Source: Fibrobacter sp. | Lineage (GTDB): Bacteria > Fibrobacterota > Fibrobacteria > Fibrobacterales > Fibrobacteraceae | Direction of reading: 5' to 3' | DNA: 56,033 nucleotides | Assembly: GCF_017545445.1 (NCBI RefSeq) | Contig: NZ_JAFWOM010000022.1 | Location: 1-56,033, forward strand | Shown here: positions 24,449 to 34,282 of the stretch, in pieces | How positions within the stretch are numbered: position 1 is the first letter of the stretch | Layout: each line of letters opens with the position of its first letter | Made by a program: the position numbers and the translations under genes | Notes under the pieces: model-generated | What the model was told of the DNA's origin: nothing | Databases searched by the model: none | What the model saw: the letters and a program-made list of their open reading frames with translations, nothing else

Positions 24449-25595
24449 AGAGAGCCTCGTAGTTCATGTAATCGAAGGATTTTATCTGCTGGAATCCGTT
24501 TTTTTCGCTGTAAAAACAGATATCAGGATAATTGATGCCGTTGAAATAATTCATCTGTGCAAAGGAATAAGAACCCATGTCACCAAAGACGATTTTGTCA
24601 CCCGGCTTTAAGGGGGCAGAAAAAGAGTACTCGCCAAATACATCGCCAGAAAGACAGCTGTTTCCTGCAAGCAGATAGGAATAGCCCTTTTCCCCAGCCT
24701 GTGGATAAATTACGGGCAGCTGATAGTAATTTTTAAGGACATCCAAGGCATGGCACGAAATAGAACTGTCCAAAATGGCGATGTCCTTTCCATTATGCAC
24801 CACGTCCAAAACAGTGGTCAGAAGAAAGCCCGCATCCATCACCAAATACTCGCAGGGTTCAATGTAGGTTTTTAAGTGATACTTTGAATGCAGAATGTCC
24901 AGATTTTCGGCGAAGTCAGCAAAATCAAAATCGTCTTCGAGAAGAGCCTGTCCTCCTCCAAGATTTATCCAGGATACAGAAGGAAGGTAGTCAGAAAATT
25001 TATCCAGAACGGCAGAAATCAAATTGTTAAAATCTTTTGAGGAAGATCCGCACAAGGCGTGAATGTGAAAGCCAGAAATTTTGTCAAAAAAGCGACCATC
25101 TACAGCCGAAAGCATTTCTTTTGTAAGGCCAAAACGGGAATACGGGGCGCATGGATTGTAAACCGATTCTTCTACGATAGAAACCTCGGGATTCAAGCGG
25201 AGGGCAAACTCGTTTTTACCAGTAGCGACGTGACTAAAGAGCTCTAGCTGATGAGGTGAGTTTAAGACAATGTGAGAGCAATGGGCTGCAATTTCTTCCG
25301 CATCTTCTTTTTTGTATGCCGGAGTATGGACGTGAACTTTTTTTCCGAGCTTTGACCCCAACTTTGCCTCAAAAAGCCCAGACGCGGAAACTCCGTCAAC
25401 ATAGGGTTTGATAAAGGGGAACGATTTTGCAAAGGGAAAACCTTTCATGGCTAGCAAAAGAGAAAGGCCTGTTTGGTCTGCTTTTGCCCGTATGTTCCGA
25501 AAATTTTCGGCAAGTACATCAGTGTTAACGATGTAGCAAGGGGTTGAAAGCTCCTCAATAAAACTGTTCTGATAAAAACACATACACTTCAGCAC
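24441..25595 (-). CDS. NspC-like PLP decarboxylase, divergent paralogue
   Basis: The protein (384 residues from a GTG at 25595, 380 from the ATG at 25583) is a fold-type III PLP decarboxylase close to carboxynorspermidine decarboxylase. Lys51 in LLLAMKGFP binds PLP, and GNSCLSGD holds the second-subunit active-site Cys. It differs from the nspC product at 43766 in two conserved places: HALCEQ is HALCGS here, and the MPDCLEMPYRP segment is replaced by ALDVLKNYYQLPV. I infer that the substrate has changed and that the amine formed feeds the NRPS pathway. It is the first gene of the operon, 157 bases after ftsK. Confidence 0.87.
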   Translation of the reverse strand: MLKCMCFYQNSFIEELSTPCYIVNTDVLAENFRNIRAKADQTGLSLLLAMKGFPFAKSFPFIKPYVDGVSASGLFEAKLGSKLGKKVHVHTPAYKKEDAEEIAAHCSHIVLNSPHQLELFSHVATGKNEFALRLNPEVSIVEESVYNPCAPYSRFGLTKEMLSAVDGRFFDKISGFHIHALCGSSSKDFNNLISAVLDKFSDYLPSVSWINLGGGQALLEDDFDFADFAENLDILHSKYHLKTYIEPCEYLVMDAGFLLTTVLDVVHNGKDIAILDSSISCHALDVLKNYYQLPVIYPQAGEKGYSYLLAGNSCLSGDVFGEYSFSAPLKPGDKIVFGDMGSYSFAQMNYFNGINYPDICFYSEKNGFQQIKSFDYMNYEALYD

Positions 25596-25752
25596 ACACC
25601 TTTACAATATTACTACGAAAATATAAACAATATTATTACAAAGATGTGGTAAAAAGCTGCCGAAATAAAATAAAAACGAATAAACCCTATACCCACAGTT
25701 TTACTGATAGCATATTGAGGTCAAAAACCTTTTAGTATAGTATCAAATAAAC
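25596..25752 (-). promoter_or_regulatory. AT-rich leader of the NRPS/partner-switching operon
   Basis: These 157 bases lie between ftsK and the first gene of the operon on the same strand. They are strongly AT-rich, contain no obvious intrinsic terminator, and include a TTGACC on the minus strand (25716-25711) without a well-spaced -10 partner. The operon promoter is most likely here, but I cannot place it. Confidence 0.3.
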
Positions 25753-28700
25753 TTACCCAAATCGCCCAGAACGTTCGAGTTGCATGAGTTCGTCCATCCC
25801 GACAAGCATGGCACGCGGCTTGGAGTTGCCCTTGCTCGGGCCACACACACCAAGGCCATACAGTTGGTCCACAATTTTTCCGGCACGGCTGTAGCCTACG
25901 CTAAAGTGACGCTGCACTGCCGAAGTCGAAAGACCGTTCACGCTAATCGCCCATTGCGCGACTTCAAAAAGCAACTTGTCGAGTTTTTCGTTTTTGAGAG
26001 ATCCACCGCCTTCTTCATCGCCTTCTTCGCCGCCCGAAACGTCGAACGATTCCACCTGTGGGTAGAACACGTTCTGGTCGGAGCAAGCATCAGCCAAGCG
26101 TTCGGCTTCTTCGTCGCTCAAGAACGCACCGTGCACACGCACCGGATCCGGGTCGTTTACAGCCTTGTACAGCATGTCGCCACGCCCGAGAAGTTTTTCA
26201 GCACCAGCATGGTCCATCACCGTGCGAGCGTCAATCTGCGATGCCACCTTGAAGCTGATACGCGTCGGCAAGTTCGCCTTGATGATACCCGTAATGACCT
26301 TCACGGACGGACGCTGCGTGGCGAGCACCAAATGGATGCCCACAGCACGAGCCTTTGCCGCCAAACGAGCTACGGACTTTTCAATTTCCTTGCCGGCAAC
26401 CATCATGAGGTCCGCCATTTCGTCGATAATCACGACGATAAACGCCATGCGGTGGCCGCGATCTTCTTCCGGAACGTCTTCGGGGAGTTCACCCGCTTCG
26501 AACTTCGCGTTAAAGCCTCCGATGTTACGCACCTTCGCAGTCGCAAGCACTTCAGTCCTGCGATCCATCTCATAGCAAAGCCACTGCAACGCCTGAATCG
26601 CAATTTCAGGCTTCGTGATGACAGGAGCCAACAAGTGCGGGATGTTCTCGTACATCTTGAGTTCCACCGCCTTCGGATCGACAAGAATCATGCGGAGTTC
26701 GTCCGGAGTCTTGCTCAAGAGCATGCTCGCCATGAGGGCGTTAATGCAAACAGACTTACCAGACCCCGTCTGACCAGCAATGAGCAAATGCGGAGCTTTC
26801 GCCAAATCCATCGTAAAAGATTCGCCCGTAATATCCTTGCCGAGCGCCACGAGAATCTTGTCAGGAGCAGGCTTGAACTTTTCACTCATGAACACATCGC
26901 GGCAATACACCGTCTGGAACTTGCGATTCGGAATTTCAACGCCCACCGCCGCCTTGCCTGGAATCGGCGCCAAAATACGAATCGAAGTCACCTTCAGCGG
27001 GAGCGCCAAATCTTCCTGCAAAGCCGAGAAACGGCTCACCTTCACACCCGGTCCCGGTTCCACTTCAAAACGGGTAATCATCGGACCCGTTTCGCAACCG
27101 ATCACGCGGCCCTTGACTTTGAAGTTTTCGAGTTTTTCTTCAAGCATCTTGCCGATGGCGTTCAATTCCTCTTCGGTATAGTCCGCCGTCTGCGTCTCGT
27201 GCGTATCAAGAATTTTTGCAATTTCAGGAATTTTGTACTTGTCGAAAGAAGCTGCCGGAGCCGAAGGAATCGGAGCAGAATGGGACGCAGCCGCCGGTTT
27301 TGCGATAGGCTTTGCAGATGCACGACCGCCAGCCCCACGAGAACTCGGAACAGGTTCATCAAATTCAGGCTCCTCGCCAACTTCATCCGCAGTCACGACC
27401 ACAGGCGCAAACGTTTCGTCATCTTCGACAGCAGGACTCCCCGGAAAATCTTCCACGTAAGCACCGTCACCGCCCAAAAGTTCTTCGGCATGTATTGCCG
27501 CACGTTCTTCGACGGAATCCAAAAGCGTTGCATCGCGAACCACGCGAGTCGCATCCGCATCAAGCGGCCCGCGCAAAGAGGCCTCATCAGCACGCATTGT
27601 CGCATCAAACGAATTTGCAGCGCCCCGCATCGGAACAGTATCTTGAAGTTCGCCATTGGCAATATTCGCTTCATTTGCCGGAGCATTCTTCGCCGCAGCA
27701 GCCACTTTTTTCGCCGACTTCGGCATCCTTTTTTCAACAACAGTCCTCTCCGACGTGCGACGTGCGGCCACCCCCGCATCACCAGCAACATCCACTGTTT
27801 CAGACCCCGCAGTACGGCGCACATCGCCTTTCACCTGCATACGGCCCTTATGCCCTTTTTCCCAATCAATCAAGTCGCGTGCACGACGGAGCGCACTGAT
27901 ACGTTCCTTGATTTCAAGAATTTGCAATGCATTCATGTGGCGTTCGTTCAAACGAAGTTCTTCTTCCAAACCCAAAATTTCCGGATCTTCGTAAACACCA
28001 TTGCCCAAAGTCGCATCGCCCATCGTCCGCTGCATATCACGCGGATCCGCAACAGGAGCATTCGCCAACTGCGGAACGTGAGCAGCATTCGCAGGCATCC
28101 CCTGCACATTCCCTAGTCCGTTCGCGCCAGCAACTTGCGTCTGCATCTCCGACGAATTCAAATCGTCCGTCAACCAGTTATGGCGGCCATTGAACGGTTC
28201 CACTTTCCCGCGTCTGCGAGTTTTCACATCATCAGGGACGAATATCATCGTCTCGTCTTCCATCACGACTCCACGGCGAAGTTGCTTTTTCTCCGCAGAT
28301 TTCTTTTCAGGCTTCACTTCCGGGAAATCAACAGTTTCCACTTCAATCGGAGCCATCGAACGGCGCTGGCCAAAAACACTAGTCAAATAACGCATCGTCT
28401 GCGCCACGAACCTGAAATGCCTCGGACGCACGCCAAAAGAAAGCACGAGAATCAAACCGAGAGCCCCCACCAGCAAAATCAATGGAGCCACGCACGAAAC
28501 TTTCCCAAACACGGGAATCGCCAAATTCTGCAAAAAGAACTCGCCCAATACGCCACCGCTCATCGAAAGAGCGTCGTTCGAAACGCTTTTCACGCCAAAA
28601 TTCTTGAGCGACAAAAGGAACGATAAATTAACAGCCAACAAGCTCAGCCCCACAGCAAAGCGCAAGAGCTTAGTTCGTAATGAAGCCACGGCAATAAAAA

Positions 28701-28986
28701 GTCCCCAAAGGACAAGCGAAGCCGTAAATACGACCACCGACACTCGCCCAAACAAGAACGTCATGAAACTCGGGAATGCACCTCCCAAAGCCGGTCCAAG
28801 CCAATTTTCCTTCTCGCCCGCAATCGAAATTGTCACGCAACCAAGCAAAAGGACAATTCCGGCAAGCAACACCAAATACCCCACCAGCATCGTTATAAAA
28901 TACGAATCCGGTTGCTGGATTTCCTGTTTCGGTTCAACTTTGGGCTTTTTCGATTTCTTTACAGTTTTTTTCTTTTGAACAGCCAA
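25753..28986 (-). CDS. ftsK: FtsK/SpoIIIE DNA translocase
   Basis: The 1077-residue protein couples cell division to chromosome dimer resolution by pumping DNA toward dif. Four N-terminal membrane helices occupy about residues 30-180. A long acidic and Ala-rich linker (about 200-600) follows, then the motor with Walker A GQTGSGKS near 738 and Walker B VVIIDEMADLMM, and a C-terminal gamma winged helix (GLSTSAVQRHFSVGYSRAGKIVDQL) that reads polar DNA motifs. The open frame begins at a GTG (28992), but GAGGAG is only one base from it. A TTG at 28986 lies seven bases away and fits better, giving MAVQKKKTVKK. Confidence 0.95.
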   Translation of the reverse strand: MAVQKKKTVKKSKKPKVEPKQEIQQPDSYFITMLVGYLVLLAGIVLLLGCVTISIAGEKENWLGPALGGAFPSFMTFLFGRVSVVVFTASLVLWGLFIAVASLRTKLLRFAVGLSLLAVNLSFLLSLKNFGVKSVSNDALSMSGGVLGEFFLQNLAIPVFGKVSCVAPLILLVGALGLILVLSFGVRPRHFRFVAQTMRYLTSVFGQRRSMAPIEVETVDFPEVKPEKKSAEKKQLRRGVVMEDETMIFVPDDVKTRRRGKVEPFNGRHNWLTDDLNSSEMQTQVAGANGLGNVQGMPANAAHVPQLANAPVADPRDMQRTMGDATLGNGVYEDPEILGLEEELRLNERHMNALQILEIKERISALRRARDLIDWEKGHKGRMQVKGDVRRTAGSETVDVAGDAGVAARRTSERTVVEKRMPKSAKKVAAAAKNAPANEANIANGELQDTVPMRGAANSFDATMRADEASLRGPLDADATRVVRDATLLDSVEERAAIHAEELLGGDGAYVEDFPGSPAVEDDETFAPVVVTADEVGEEPEFDEPVPSSRGAGGRASAKPIAKPAAASHSAPIPSAPAASFDKYKIPEIAKILDTHETQTADYTEEELNAIGKMLEEKLENFKVKGRVIGCETGPMITRFEVEPGPGVKVSRFSALQEDLALPLKVTSIRILAPIPGKAAVGVEIPNRKFQTVYCRDVFMSEKFKPAPDKILVALGKDITGESFTMDLAKAPHLLIAGQTGSGKSVCINALMASMLLSKTPDELRMILVDPKAVELKMYENIPHLLAPVITKPEIAIQALQWLCYEMDRRTEVLATAKVRNIGGFNAKFEAGELPEDVPEEDRGHRMAFIVVIIDEMADLMMVAGKEIEKSVARLAAKARAVGIHLVLATQRPSVKVITGIIKANLPTRISFKVASQIDARTVMDHAGAEKLLGRGDMLYKAVNDPDPVRVHGAFLSDEEAERLADACSDQNVFYPQVESFDVSGGEEGDEEGGGSLKNEKLDKLLFEVAQWAISVNGLSTSAVQRHFSVGYSRAGKIVDQLYGLGVCGPSKGNSKPRAMLVGMDELMQLERSGRFG

Positions 28987-29087
28987 AAACACGCTCCTCT
29001 AATTTCTTTCTTAAATATAGTTTTTCAAGGCCTTAATTTTAACACAAAAAATGACACTGTTTCCTCAATTATTATTTTTTTCCAATC

Positions 29088-32000
29088 ATGGCTCAAAAAA
29101 AATCAAAAAATCTTAAAAAATTAATCATCGCGTTATCTCTTTCGGCGATTGCGGTTACGTTCATTCTTAATTTCGGCAACTTCCAAAAAGAATGGAACAT
29201 GGAACAACAAAATTTGACCGCCGCTGAATCTATGGAAAATCTTTTCTATGACCAGTTCTTTAAAAGAATTACCGAAGTCGTAGATACAACCGGCGTTAAA
29301 GACGGTGTCGTCATGGAAATGGAGCAATACAACGATCCGAACATTCTCATTGGCGATATCGACGAAAAATCGCTAGAAAAACTGGGAAACTATTACGAAT
29401 GGGACAGATCCATCCACGCAAAAGTCATCGAAAACCTGAGTGAAGGCGGAGCAGCCGCTATATCGTTCGATATTCTCTTCAAGAACGCGGACTTTGGAAA
29501 ACGCAAGGCAGACCAATGCAATACTATTCTTTCCGAACTTCACCCGGATACAAGCCGTACAGACTCCATCGTCACCGATAATTTTTCACAAATTCGCTCT
29601 TTCTACAATTACGATTCCATGCTTGTCGAGGCAACAAAAAAATCCAACATTAGCATCGTCAGCTACCTTATGAGCGACTCCACGAACTACAAGCATAAAA
29701 GTGACTGGTATCCGCTAAGTACCTGGGACCGAGCCAAAGAACTCGGCTTTGCATCAACGTTCCAGCTCAACCAGGCAGACAAACCTCAAGACATCGAATA
29801 TCGACAATTGCTCGACAACGTCTTCCCGGAACTCGCCCATGCAGGAGCACGACTCGGTGCCGTAAATGCCTATCCAGACAAGGATGGTGTCATTCGCCGT
29901 ATCATCATGTTGTACAAATTTCCGTTTGTCAAGGACTTACTTGCGCCTCAACGTATTTATTCGACTCTTTCGCTCATGACCATTTTACACCTATTCCATA
30001 AGGATCCTAAAGATGTAAAGATCAAAATGGGTGAATATATAGATGTCGGGAAACCGTTCGGCATCTACCGCGATTCCGCTGGCGATTACCACACTACATA
30101 TCCGAATTTCACCTACCCCATGTTTGTCGCTTTACGCGACAAAATGAAAAACATAAAAGCAAGCGGCAAAAAAGCAAGCCAAGTCGAAACGACTTCTAAA
30201 ATATCCGCAAGGAGAAACAACGACGGAGACATCGTCTTTGATTACCTTCTTGACGAAGACCAGCACTTGAACGCCGAACTTTCAAGCTTACTGCGAAAAA
30301 CTTCGGACAGCATTTTCTATAAACTCGAAGACGAAGAAAAAATCAAATTGGGAGATAGTTACACCCTCAGCAAAAGCGAGGATGACGAAGGCGTATATAT
30401 CATCACCGATGAAGATGACGAAGAAATTTCCATCACGCCAAACATACTTAGCACCATACACTTTTTCGAAAACACCTATCAAGACATCAAGAAGGGCGAA
30501 CACAAGTACATTTCCCGCTACCTAGATATCAGCTACAACCTTGAAAAAGACAAATGGAGTGCCTCCATCAAGTTCTTTACAGATCAAATCTTAAAAGATA
30601 TTCTAAAGGCAACGGACACGCAAATCAGCAAGTTAGAGCCTGGTCAAGAGATGCGTTTCGGTCCTTATAAAAAAATTCCCATTGACAATAAAGGGCGTTT
30701 TCTTATTAATTACAAAGGAAGATTTAATTTCGTTACACCCGAAACGAAGGCGTTCAAGCATGTTTCTTATTATGACATATACAAAGATTCCACCAACCTC
30801 GACCAATACGCCGGCAAGACAATTATTCTTGGTTCCTCCGTGTCTGCACTTTTCGATATTGTGAACGGCCCACACGAAGAAAACATCCCGGCCATTCTCG
30901 TCCACGCAAGCATTATCAAGAACATTCTCGAAGACGACTACATGAAAGTTCTTGAAGAAAAATACCAACAAATCATTGTCATTTTACTCGCTCTGCTCTT
31001 TACGTTCATTGGACTTTACTCCAAAAGTTTATGGTCGTTTTTATTCATGCTACTCGCTGCTATAGGCTATATCATTGTAGCCTACACATATTTCGAGCAC
31101 AACCTTTACATAGGCGTATTCAAGCAGTTGCTCGCCATCATTCTCACAAACATTTTAGCGATGGTGGTGCAAGCCTACTTCGAAAACAAAGAAAAGAAAT
31201 TCATTACAAGTTCATTCAAGCAGTATATTTCTCCGGAACTGATTGACGAATTGGTGGCCGACGGCATCACTCCGCAACTCGGTGGCGAAGAATCCGTGAT
31301 TACCGCTTACTTTACCGACATTCAAGGATTTTCGACTTTCTCTGAAAAAATCGGAAGTGCAAGCAAGCTCGTCGAACTTTTGAATGAATACCTAAGCGCC
31401 ATGACCGATGTTTTGACGACCAAGAACAAAGGAACGCTCGACAAGTACGAAGGTGACGCTATCATCGCATTCTTCGGAGCCCCGATGAAATTCGACGACC
31501 ACGCAAGACGCGCATGCAACTCCGCCCTTGACATGCAAAGCGAACTTTTGAGACTCCGTAAGAAATGGCTCAGCGAAGGCGACAAATGGCCCAAGGTCGT
31601 CCATGATATGCACATGAGAATCGGCATCAACACCGGCCACATCGTTACCGGAAACATGGGTTCGACCATGCGTAAAAACTACACCATGATGGGTGACGAA
31701 GTGAACCTTGCCGCACGTCTTGAAAGTGCGGCCAAGCAATACGGTGCATACATTCACGTTTGCAAGAATACGATTGACCAACTTGTTGCTCAAGGCATCA
31801 GCGACCAATACATTTACCGTTCACTCGACATCATCCGCGTTGTCGGTAAAGAAGAACCAGTGGAAACGTTTGAATTCCTCGCTTATGCAACCGATGAAAA
31901 TGCTGATACATTGAACAAACTCACAGCACTTTGGACACAAGCACGCACCGCTTATCTCAATATGGAATGGGACAAGGCAATCGACTTCTTCGAAAAATGC

Positions 32001-32153
32001 AAGGAATTCGAGCCGCACCTGCCCGAACGCGACCCCGGAAGCAAGACCTGCCCAAGCATGGTTTATATCAAACGCTGCCTCGCCTACAAACAAAATCCGC
32101 CTGTTGCTGCAGGCGAAAAGTGGGACGGCATCTTTACCGCGACGGAGAAGTAG
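29088..32153 (+). CDS. CHASE2-domain class III adenylate cyclase
   Basis: The 1021-residue membrane protein has an N-terminal signal-anchor helix, a large extracytoplasmic CHASE2 sensor (to about residue 620), three membrane helices (about 625-690) and a cytoplasmic class III cyclase domain. Both metal-binding Asp residues are present, in YFTDIQGFS (near 744) and YEGDAIIAFFG (near 789), and the Lys before the second fits adenine recognition. MGDEVNLAARLE completes the signature. It probably makes cAMP in response to an external signal. A repeat element fills the gap to the convergent panC gene. Confidence 0.9.
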   Translation: MAQKKSKNLKKLIIALSLSAIAVTFILNFGNFQKEWNMEQQNLTAAESMENLFYDQFFKRITEVVDTTGVKDGVVMEMEQYNDPNILIGDIDEKSLEKLGNYYEWDRSIHAKVIENLSEGGAAAISFDILFKNADFGKRKADQCNTILSELHPDTSRTDSIVTDNFSQIRSFYNYDSMLVEATKKSNISIVSYLMSDSTNYKHKSDWYPLSTWDRAKELGFASTFQLNQADKPQDIEYRQLLDNVFPELAHAGARLGAVNAYPDKDGVIRRIIMLYKFPFVKDLLAPQRIYSTLSLMTILHLFHKDPKDVKIKMGEYIDVGKPFGIYRDSAGDYHTTYPNFTYPMFVALRDKMKNIKASGKKASQVETTSKISARRNNDGDIVFDYLLDEDQHLNAELSSLLRKTSDSIFYKLEDEEKIKLGDSYTLSKSEDDEGVYIITDEDDEEISITPNILSTIHFFENTYQDIKKGEHKYISRYLDISYNLEKDKWSASIKFFTDQILKDILKATDTQISKLEPGQEMRFGPYKKIPIDNKGRFLINYKGRFNFVTPETKAFKHVSYYDIYKDSTNLDQYAGKTIILGSSVSALFDIVNGPHEENIPAILVHASIIKNILEDDYMKVLEEKYQQIIVILLALLFTFIGLYSKSLWSFLFMLLAAIGYIIVAYTYFEHNLYIGVFKQLLAIILTNILAMVVQAYFENKEKKFITSSFKQYISPELIDELVADGITPQLGGEESVITAYFTDIQGFSTFSEKIGSASKLVELLNEYLSAMTDVLTTKNKGTLDKYEGDAIIAFFGAPMKFDDHARRACNSALDMQSELLRLRKKWLSEGDKWPKVVHDMHMRIGINTGHIVTGNMGSTMRKNYTMMGDEVNLAARLESAAKQYGAYIHVCKNTIDQLVAQGISDQYIYRSLDIIRVVGKEEPVETFEFLAYATDENADTLNKLTALWTQARTAYLNMEWDKAIDFFEKCKEFEPHLPERDPGSKTCPSMVYIKRCLAYKQNPPVAAGEKWDGIFTATEK

Positions 32154-32268
32154 GCTATAGGTGACAGGTTATAGGTGTTAGGAGAAATTTCATGTGCTTT
32201 GCACATCCCTTTTAAAGTAGTGTCGTCGCTATCCCCCTAACCCCTACGACCTAAGACCTAACTCCTAA
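32154..32268. repeat. Boundary palindrome between adenylate cyclase and panC
   Basis: The left arm, about 32154-32182, has words like ATAGGTGACAGGTTATAGG. The right arm, about 32232-32267, is the complement of TTAGGAGTTAGGTCTTAGG. The centre holds a small hairpin, ATGTGCTTTGCACAT. The element fills the whole gap between two convergent stop codons and may act as a bidirectional terminator. Confidence 0.7.
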
Positions 32269-33120
32269 TTAGTTCAGCTCGATATTGTCAATCAAACGCG
32301 TCTTGCCAAAGAATGCGGCAACGAGTATTACGAACTTGTCTTCAGGGCCAAGAGCGCCGGTGCACTTTTGCAAGGTCTTCTGACTTGCAACTTCGACATA
32401 CTGTACCACACCACGAGCAGCCACAATCGACTTCACAACGATATCGCGGATTTTCATAACGCAGCGTTCACCCGCTTCAAAAGCAGCTTTCGCAGCCTTC
32501 AAACCTTCATAAATGCCAAGAGCCTGAGCGCGTTCTTCATCCGTCAAATATTCGTTACGGCTTGAGCGGGCAAGACCGCTTTCTTCACGAACAATCTTCA
32601 CGCGATGAATCTTGATATTGAAATTCAAATCCTTCACCATCTTTTCGATGAGAAACACCTGCTGGTAATCCTTTTCACCAAAGAAAGCATCGTTCGCACC
32701 AGAAATCAAGAACAACTTAGAAACAACCGTCAAAACGCCACGGAAATGTCCTGGACGGTAAGCACCGCAGTACATGGATTCGAGCTGTTCATCACGAACA
32801 AGCGTCATCGGATCGCCATCGGGGTACATTTCTTCAACAGACGGAGCGAAAACGAAATCTGCGCCAATCGATTCCGCAAGCTTAGCATCCGCTTCCAGAC
32901 GCTTCGGATACTTGTCCAAATCCTCGTTCTTGCCGAACTGGATCGGGTTCAAAAACACACTAACAACCGTCACATCGCACTCGCTCACGGAAGCCTTGAT
33001 AAGAGCGCCATGACCTTCATGGAGAGCACCCATCGTTGGAACGAGACCGATTCTTTTCCCTTCTTTCGCGAGAGGAGCAAGCGTTTGACGTAGGGAATCG
33101 ATAGACTTAATTATCTGCAT
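32269..33120 (-). CDS. panC: Pantothenate synthetase
   Basis: The 283-residue enzyme condenses pantoate and beta-alanine with ATP to form pantothenate, the precursor of coenzyme A and of NRPS carrier arms. The N-terminal VPTMGALHEGHGALI is the nucleotidyltransferase HIGH-type motif. FLNPIQFGKNEDLDKYPK and GEKDYQQ are further conserved blocks, and ARSSRNEYL completes the family pattern. The order is folK, deoxynucleoside kinase, panC, with two bases between the last two, so it is one operon. Confidence 0.96.
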   Translation of the reverse strand: MQIIKSIDSLRQTLAPLAKEGKRIGLVPTMGALHEGHGALIKASVSECDVTVVSVFLNPIQFGKNEDLDKYPKRLEADAKLAESIGADFVFAPSVEEMYPDGDPMTLVRDEQLESMYCGAYRPGHFRGVLTVVSKLFLISGANDAFFGEKDYQQVFLIEKMVKDLNFNIKIHRVKIVREESGLARSSRNEYLTDEERAQALGIYEGLKAAKAAFEAGERCVMKIRDIVVKSIVAARGVVQYVEVASQKTLQKCTGALGPEDKFVILVAAFFGKTRLIDNIELN

Positions 33121-33122
33121 GG

Positions 33123-33773
33123 TTAATTACCTTCTGGAACAAAGTATGTTGTTTGGCTTGGGCAAGATGCGATCGCATCGAGCACCAACTGCAAATGGTT
33201 TTCATTATGGACAAAATCAATATTATCCGTATTGATGATGAGCACCGGGGCATCGGTATAATGCCAAAAGTGGTGGTCGTAACGTTCCTGCAAATCGCTC
33301 AAGTAGTTACCGTCAATCGTCTTTTCCATCGCACGACCGCGGCCCTTGATCCGCTTTAAAAGCGTGGGGACACTCGCCTGCAAATAAACAATGTAGTCCG
33401 GCCTGCGTATATCGTGGTTCAACGCATTCGAAACCTGATCGTACATCGAGAGTTCGTTTTCAGTGAGGTTCAGCGACGCAAAAATGCGGTCTTTGTCAAA
33501 AGTGTAATCGCTCACCAATAAATCGTGAAACAAGTCACTCTGCAAAGCCGAATTCTGAAGTTGCTTAAAGCGGTCAAGCAAAAAGAACAACTGCGTCTGG
33601 AACGCATACGCCGAGCGGTTTTCATAGAACTTCGGGAGGAACGGATTTTCGGCAAAGTTTTCTTCGATGAACATCGCATTCCATCGTTCACAGATTGCAT
33701 GGGCAAGCGAAGTTTTTCCAACACCGATGGTTCCTTCGATAGCCATAAAATGAATATTCTTGTCTGCAAGCAT
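33123..33773 (-). CDS. Deoxynucleoside kinase (dNK family)
   Basis: The 216-residue enzyme phosphorylates deoxynucleosides for salvage. The P-loop is IEGTIGVGKTSL at about 12-23. Tyr/Arg blocks follow, and the lid-type segment KRIKGRGRAMEK is near 138-149. It belongs with bacterial deoxyadenosine/deoxyguanosine kinases; the exact base preference is not visible. Its ATG shares one base with the folK stop (TGATG), so translation is probably coupled. This arrangement beside folK is seen in several related bacteria. Confidence 0.9.
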   Translation of the reverse strand: MLADKNIHFMAIEGTIGVGKTSLAHAICERWNAMFIEENFAENPFLPKFYENRSAYAFQTQLFFLLDRFKQLQNSALQSDLFHDLLVSDYTFDKDRIFASLNLTENELSMYDQVSNALNHDIRRPDYIVYLQASVPTLLKRIKGRGRAMEKTIDGNYLSDLQERYDHHFWHYTDAPVLIINTDNIDFVHNENHLQLVLDAIASCPSQTTYFVPEGN

Positions 33774-34282
33774 CAGGGATCCTCCCCTTTTACAACGCGG
33801 AATGGAATTTTATCTTCTTTAAAGAGCAATTCAGAAAGCAACTCGGACACCGGCTTATTCGTCTTCGGATCCACCCAGTCCGGGGCAATGTCATTTAGCG
33901 GAACAAGCACGAACTGGCGGTTGTAAATCTGCGGATGTGGAATGTTCGGACGGCCTGCACAAATTTCTTGTCCAAAGAACAATAAATCCAAATCCACTTC
34001 CCTTGAATTCCAATGTCCGCGATCTTTACGTCCAAGGATGAGTTCAGCCCCCTTCAAATAGTAAAGCAATTTTACGGGGTCGCCATCGTACCAAAAACTC
34101 ACAACCTGATTAAAATAAGGTCCCTGCCCCGCCGGTCCAACTGGAGGCGTTTCATAAACAGGACTTTCCATCCATCCCCCCGCACTGATACGACGCAGCA
34201 TTTCCCTGCCAGCCATCAAATGAGCGGATCGGTTTGGAAGATTACTTCCGAGCGCTATATATACTCTATTTAAATAATCCAC
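33773..34282 (-). CDS. folK: HPPK, folate pathway pyrophosphokinase
   Basis: The 169-residue enzyme transfers pyrophosphate from ATP to 6-hydroxymethyl-dihydropterin. The family blocks are YIALGSNLPNR near the start, VYETPPVGPAGQGPYFNQVV in the middle, and RDRGHW-type KDRGHWNSREVDLDLLFFG with the two metal-binding Asp residues, followed by PHPQIYNRQFVLVPL. It is the first gene of the folK-dNK-panC operon. Confidence 0.96.
   Translation of the reverse strand: MDYLNRVYIALGSNLPNRSAHLMAGREMLRRISAGGWMESPVYETPPVGPAGQGPYFNQVVSFWYDGDPVKLLYYLKGAELILGRKDRGHWNSREVDLDLLFFGQEICAGRPNIPHPQIYNRQFVLVPLNDIAPDWVDPKTNKPVSELLSELLFKEDKIPFRVVKGEDP

Noticed and set aside
25780..28116. A 778-codon open frame on the plus strand opposite ftsK
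   Set aside because: It is the antisense of a well-supported ftsK. Its His/Arg/Asn-rich composition is typical of a shadow frame, and no domain is recognisable.
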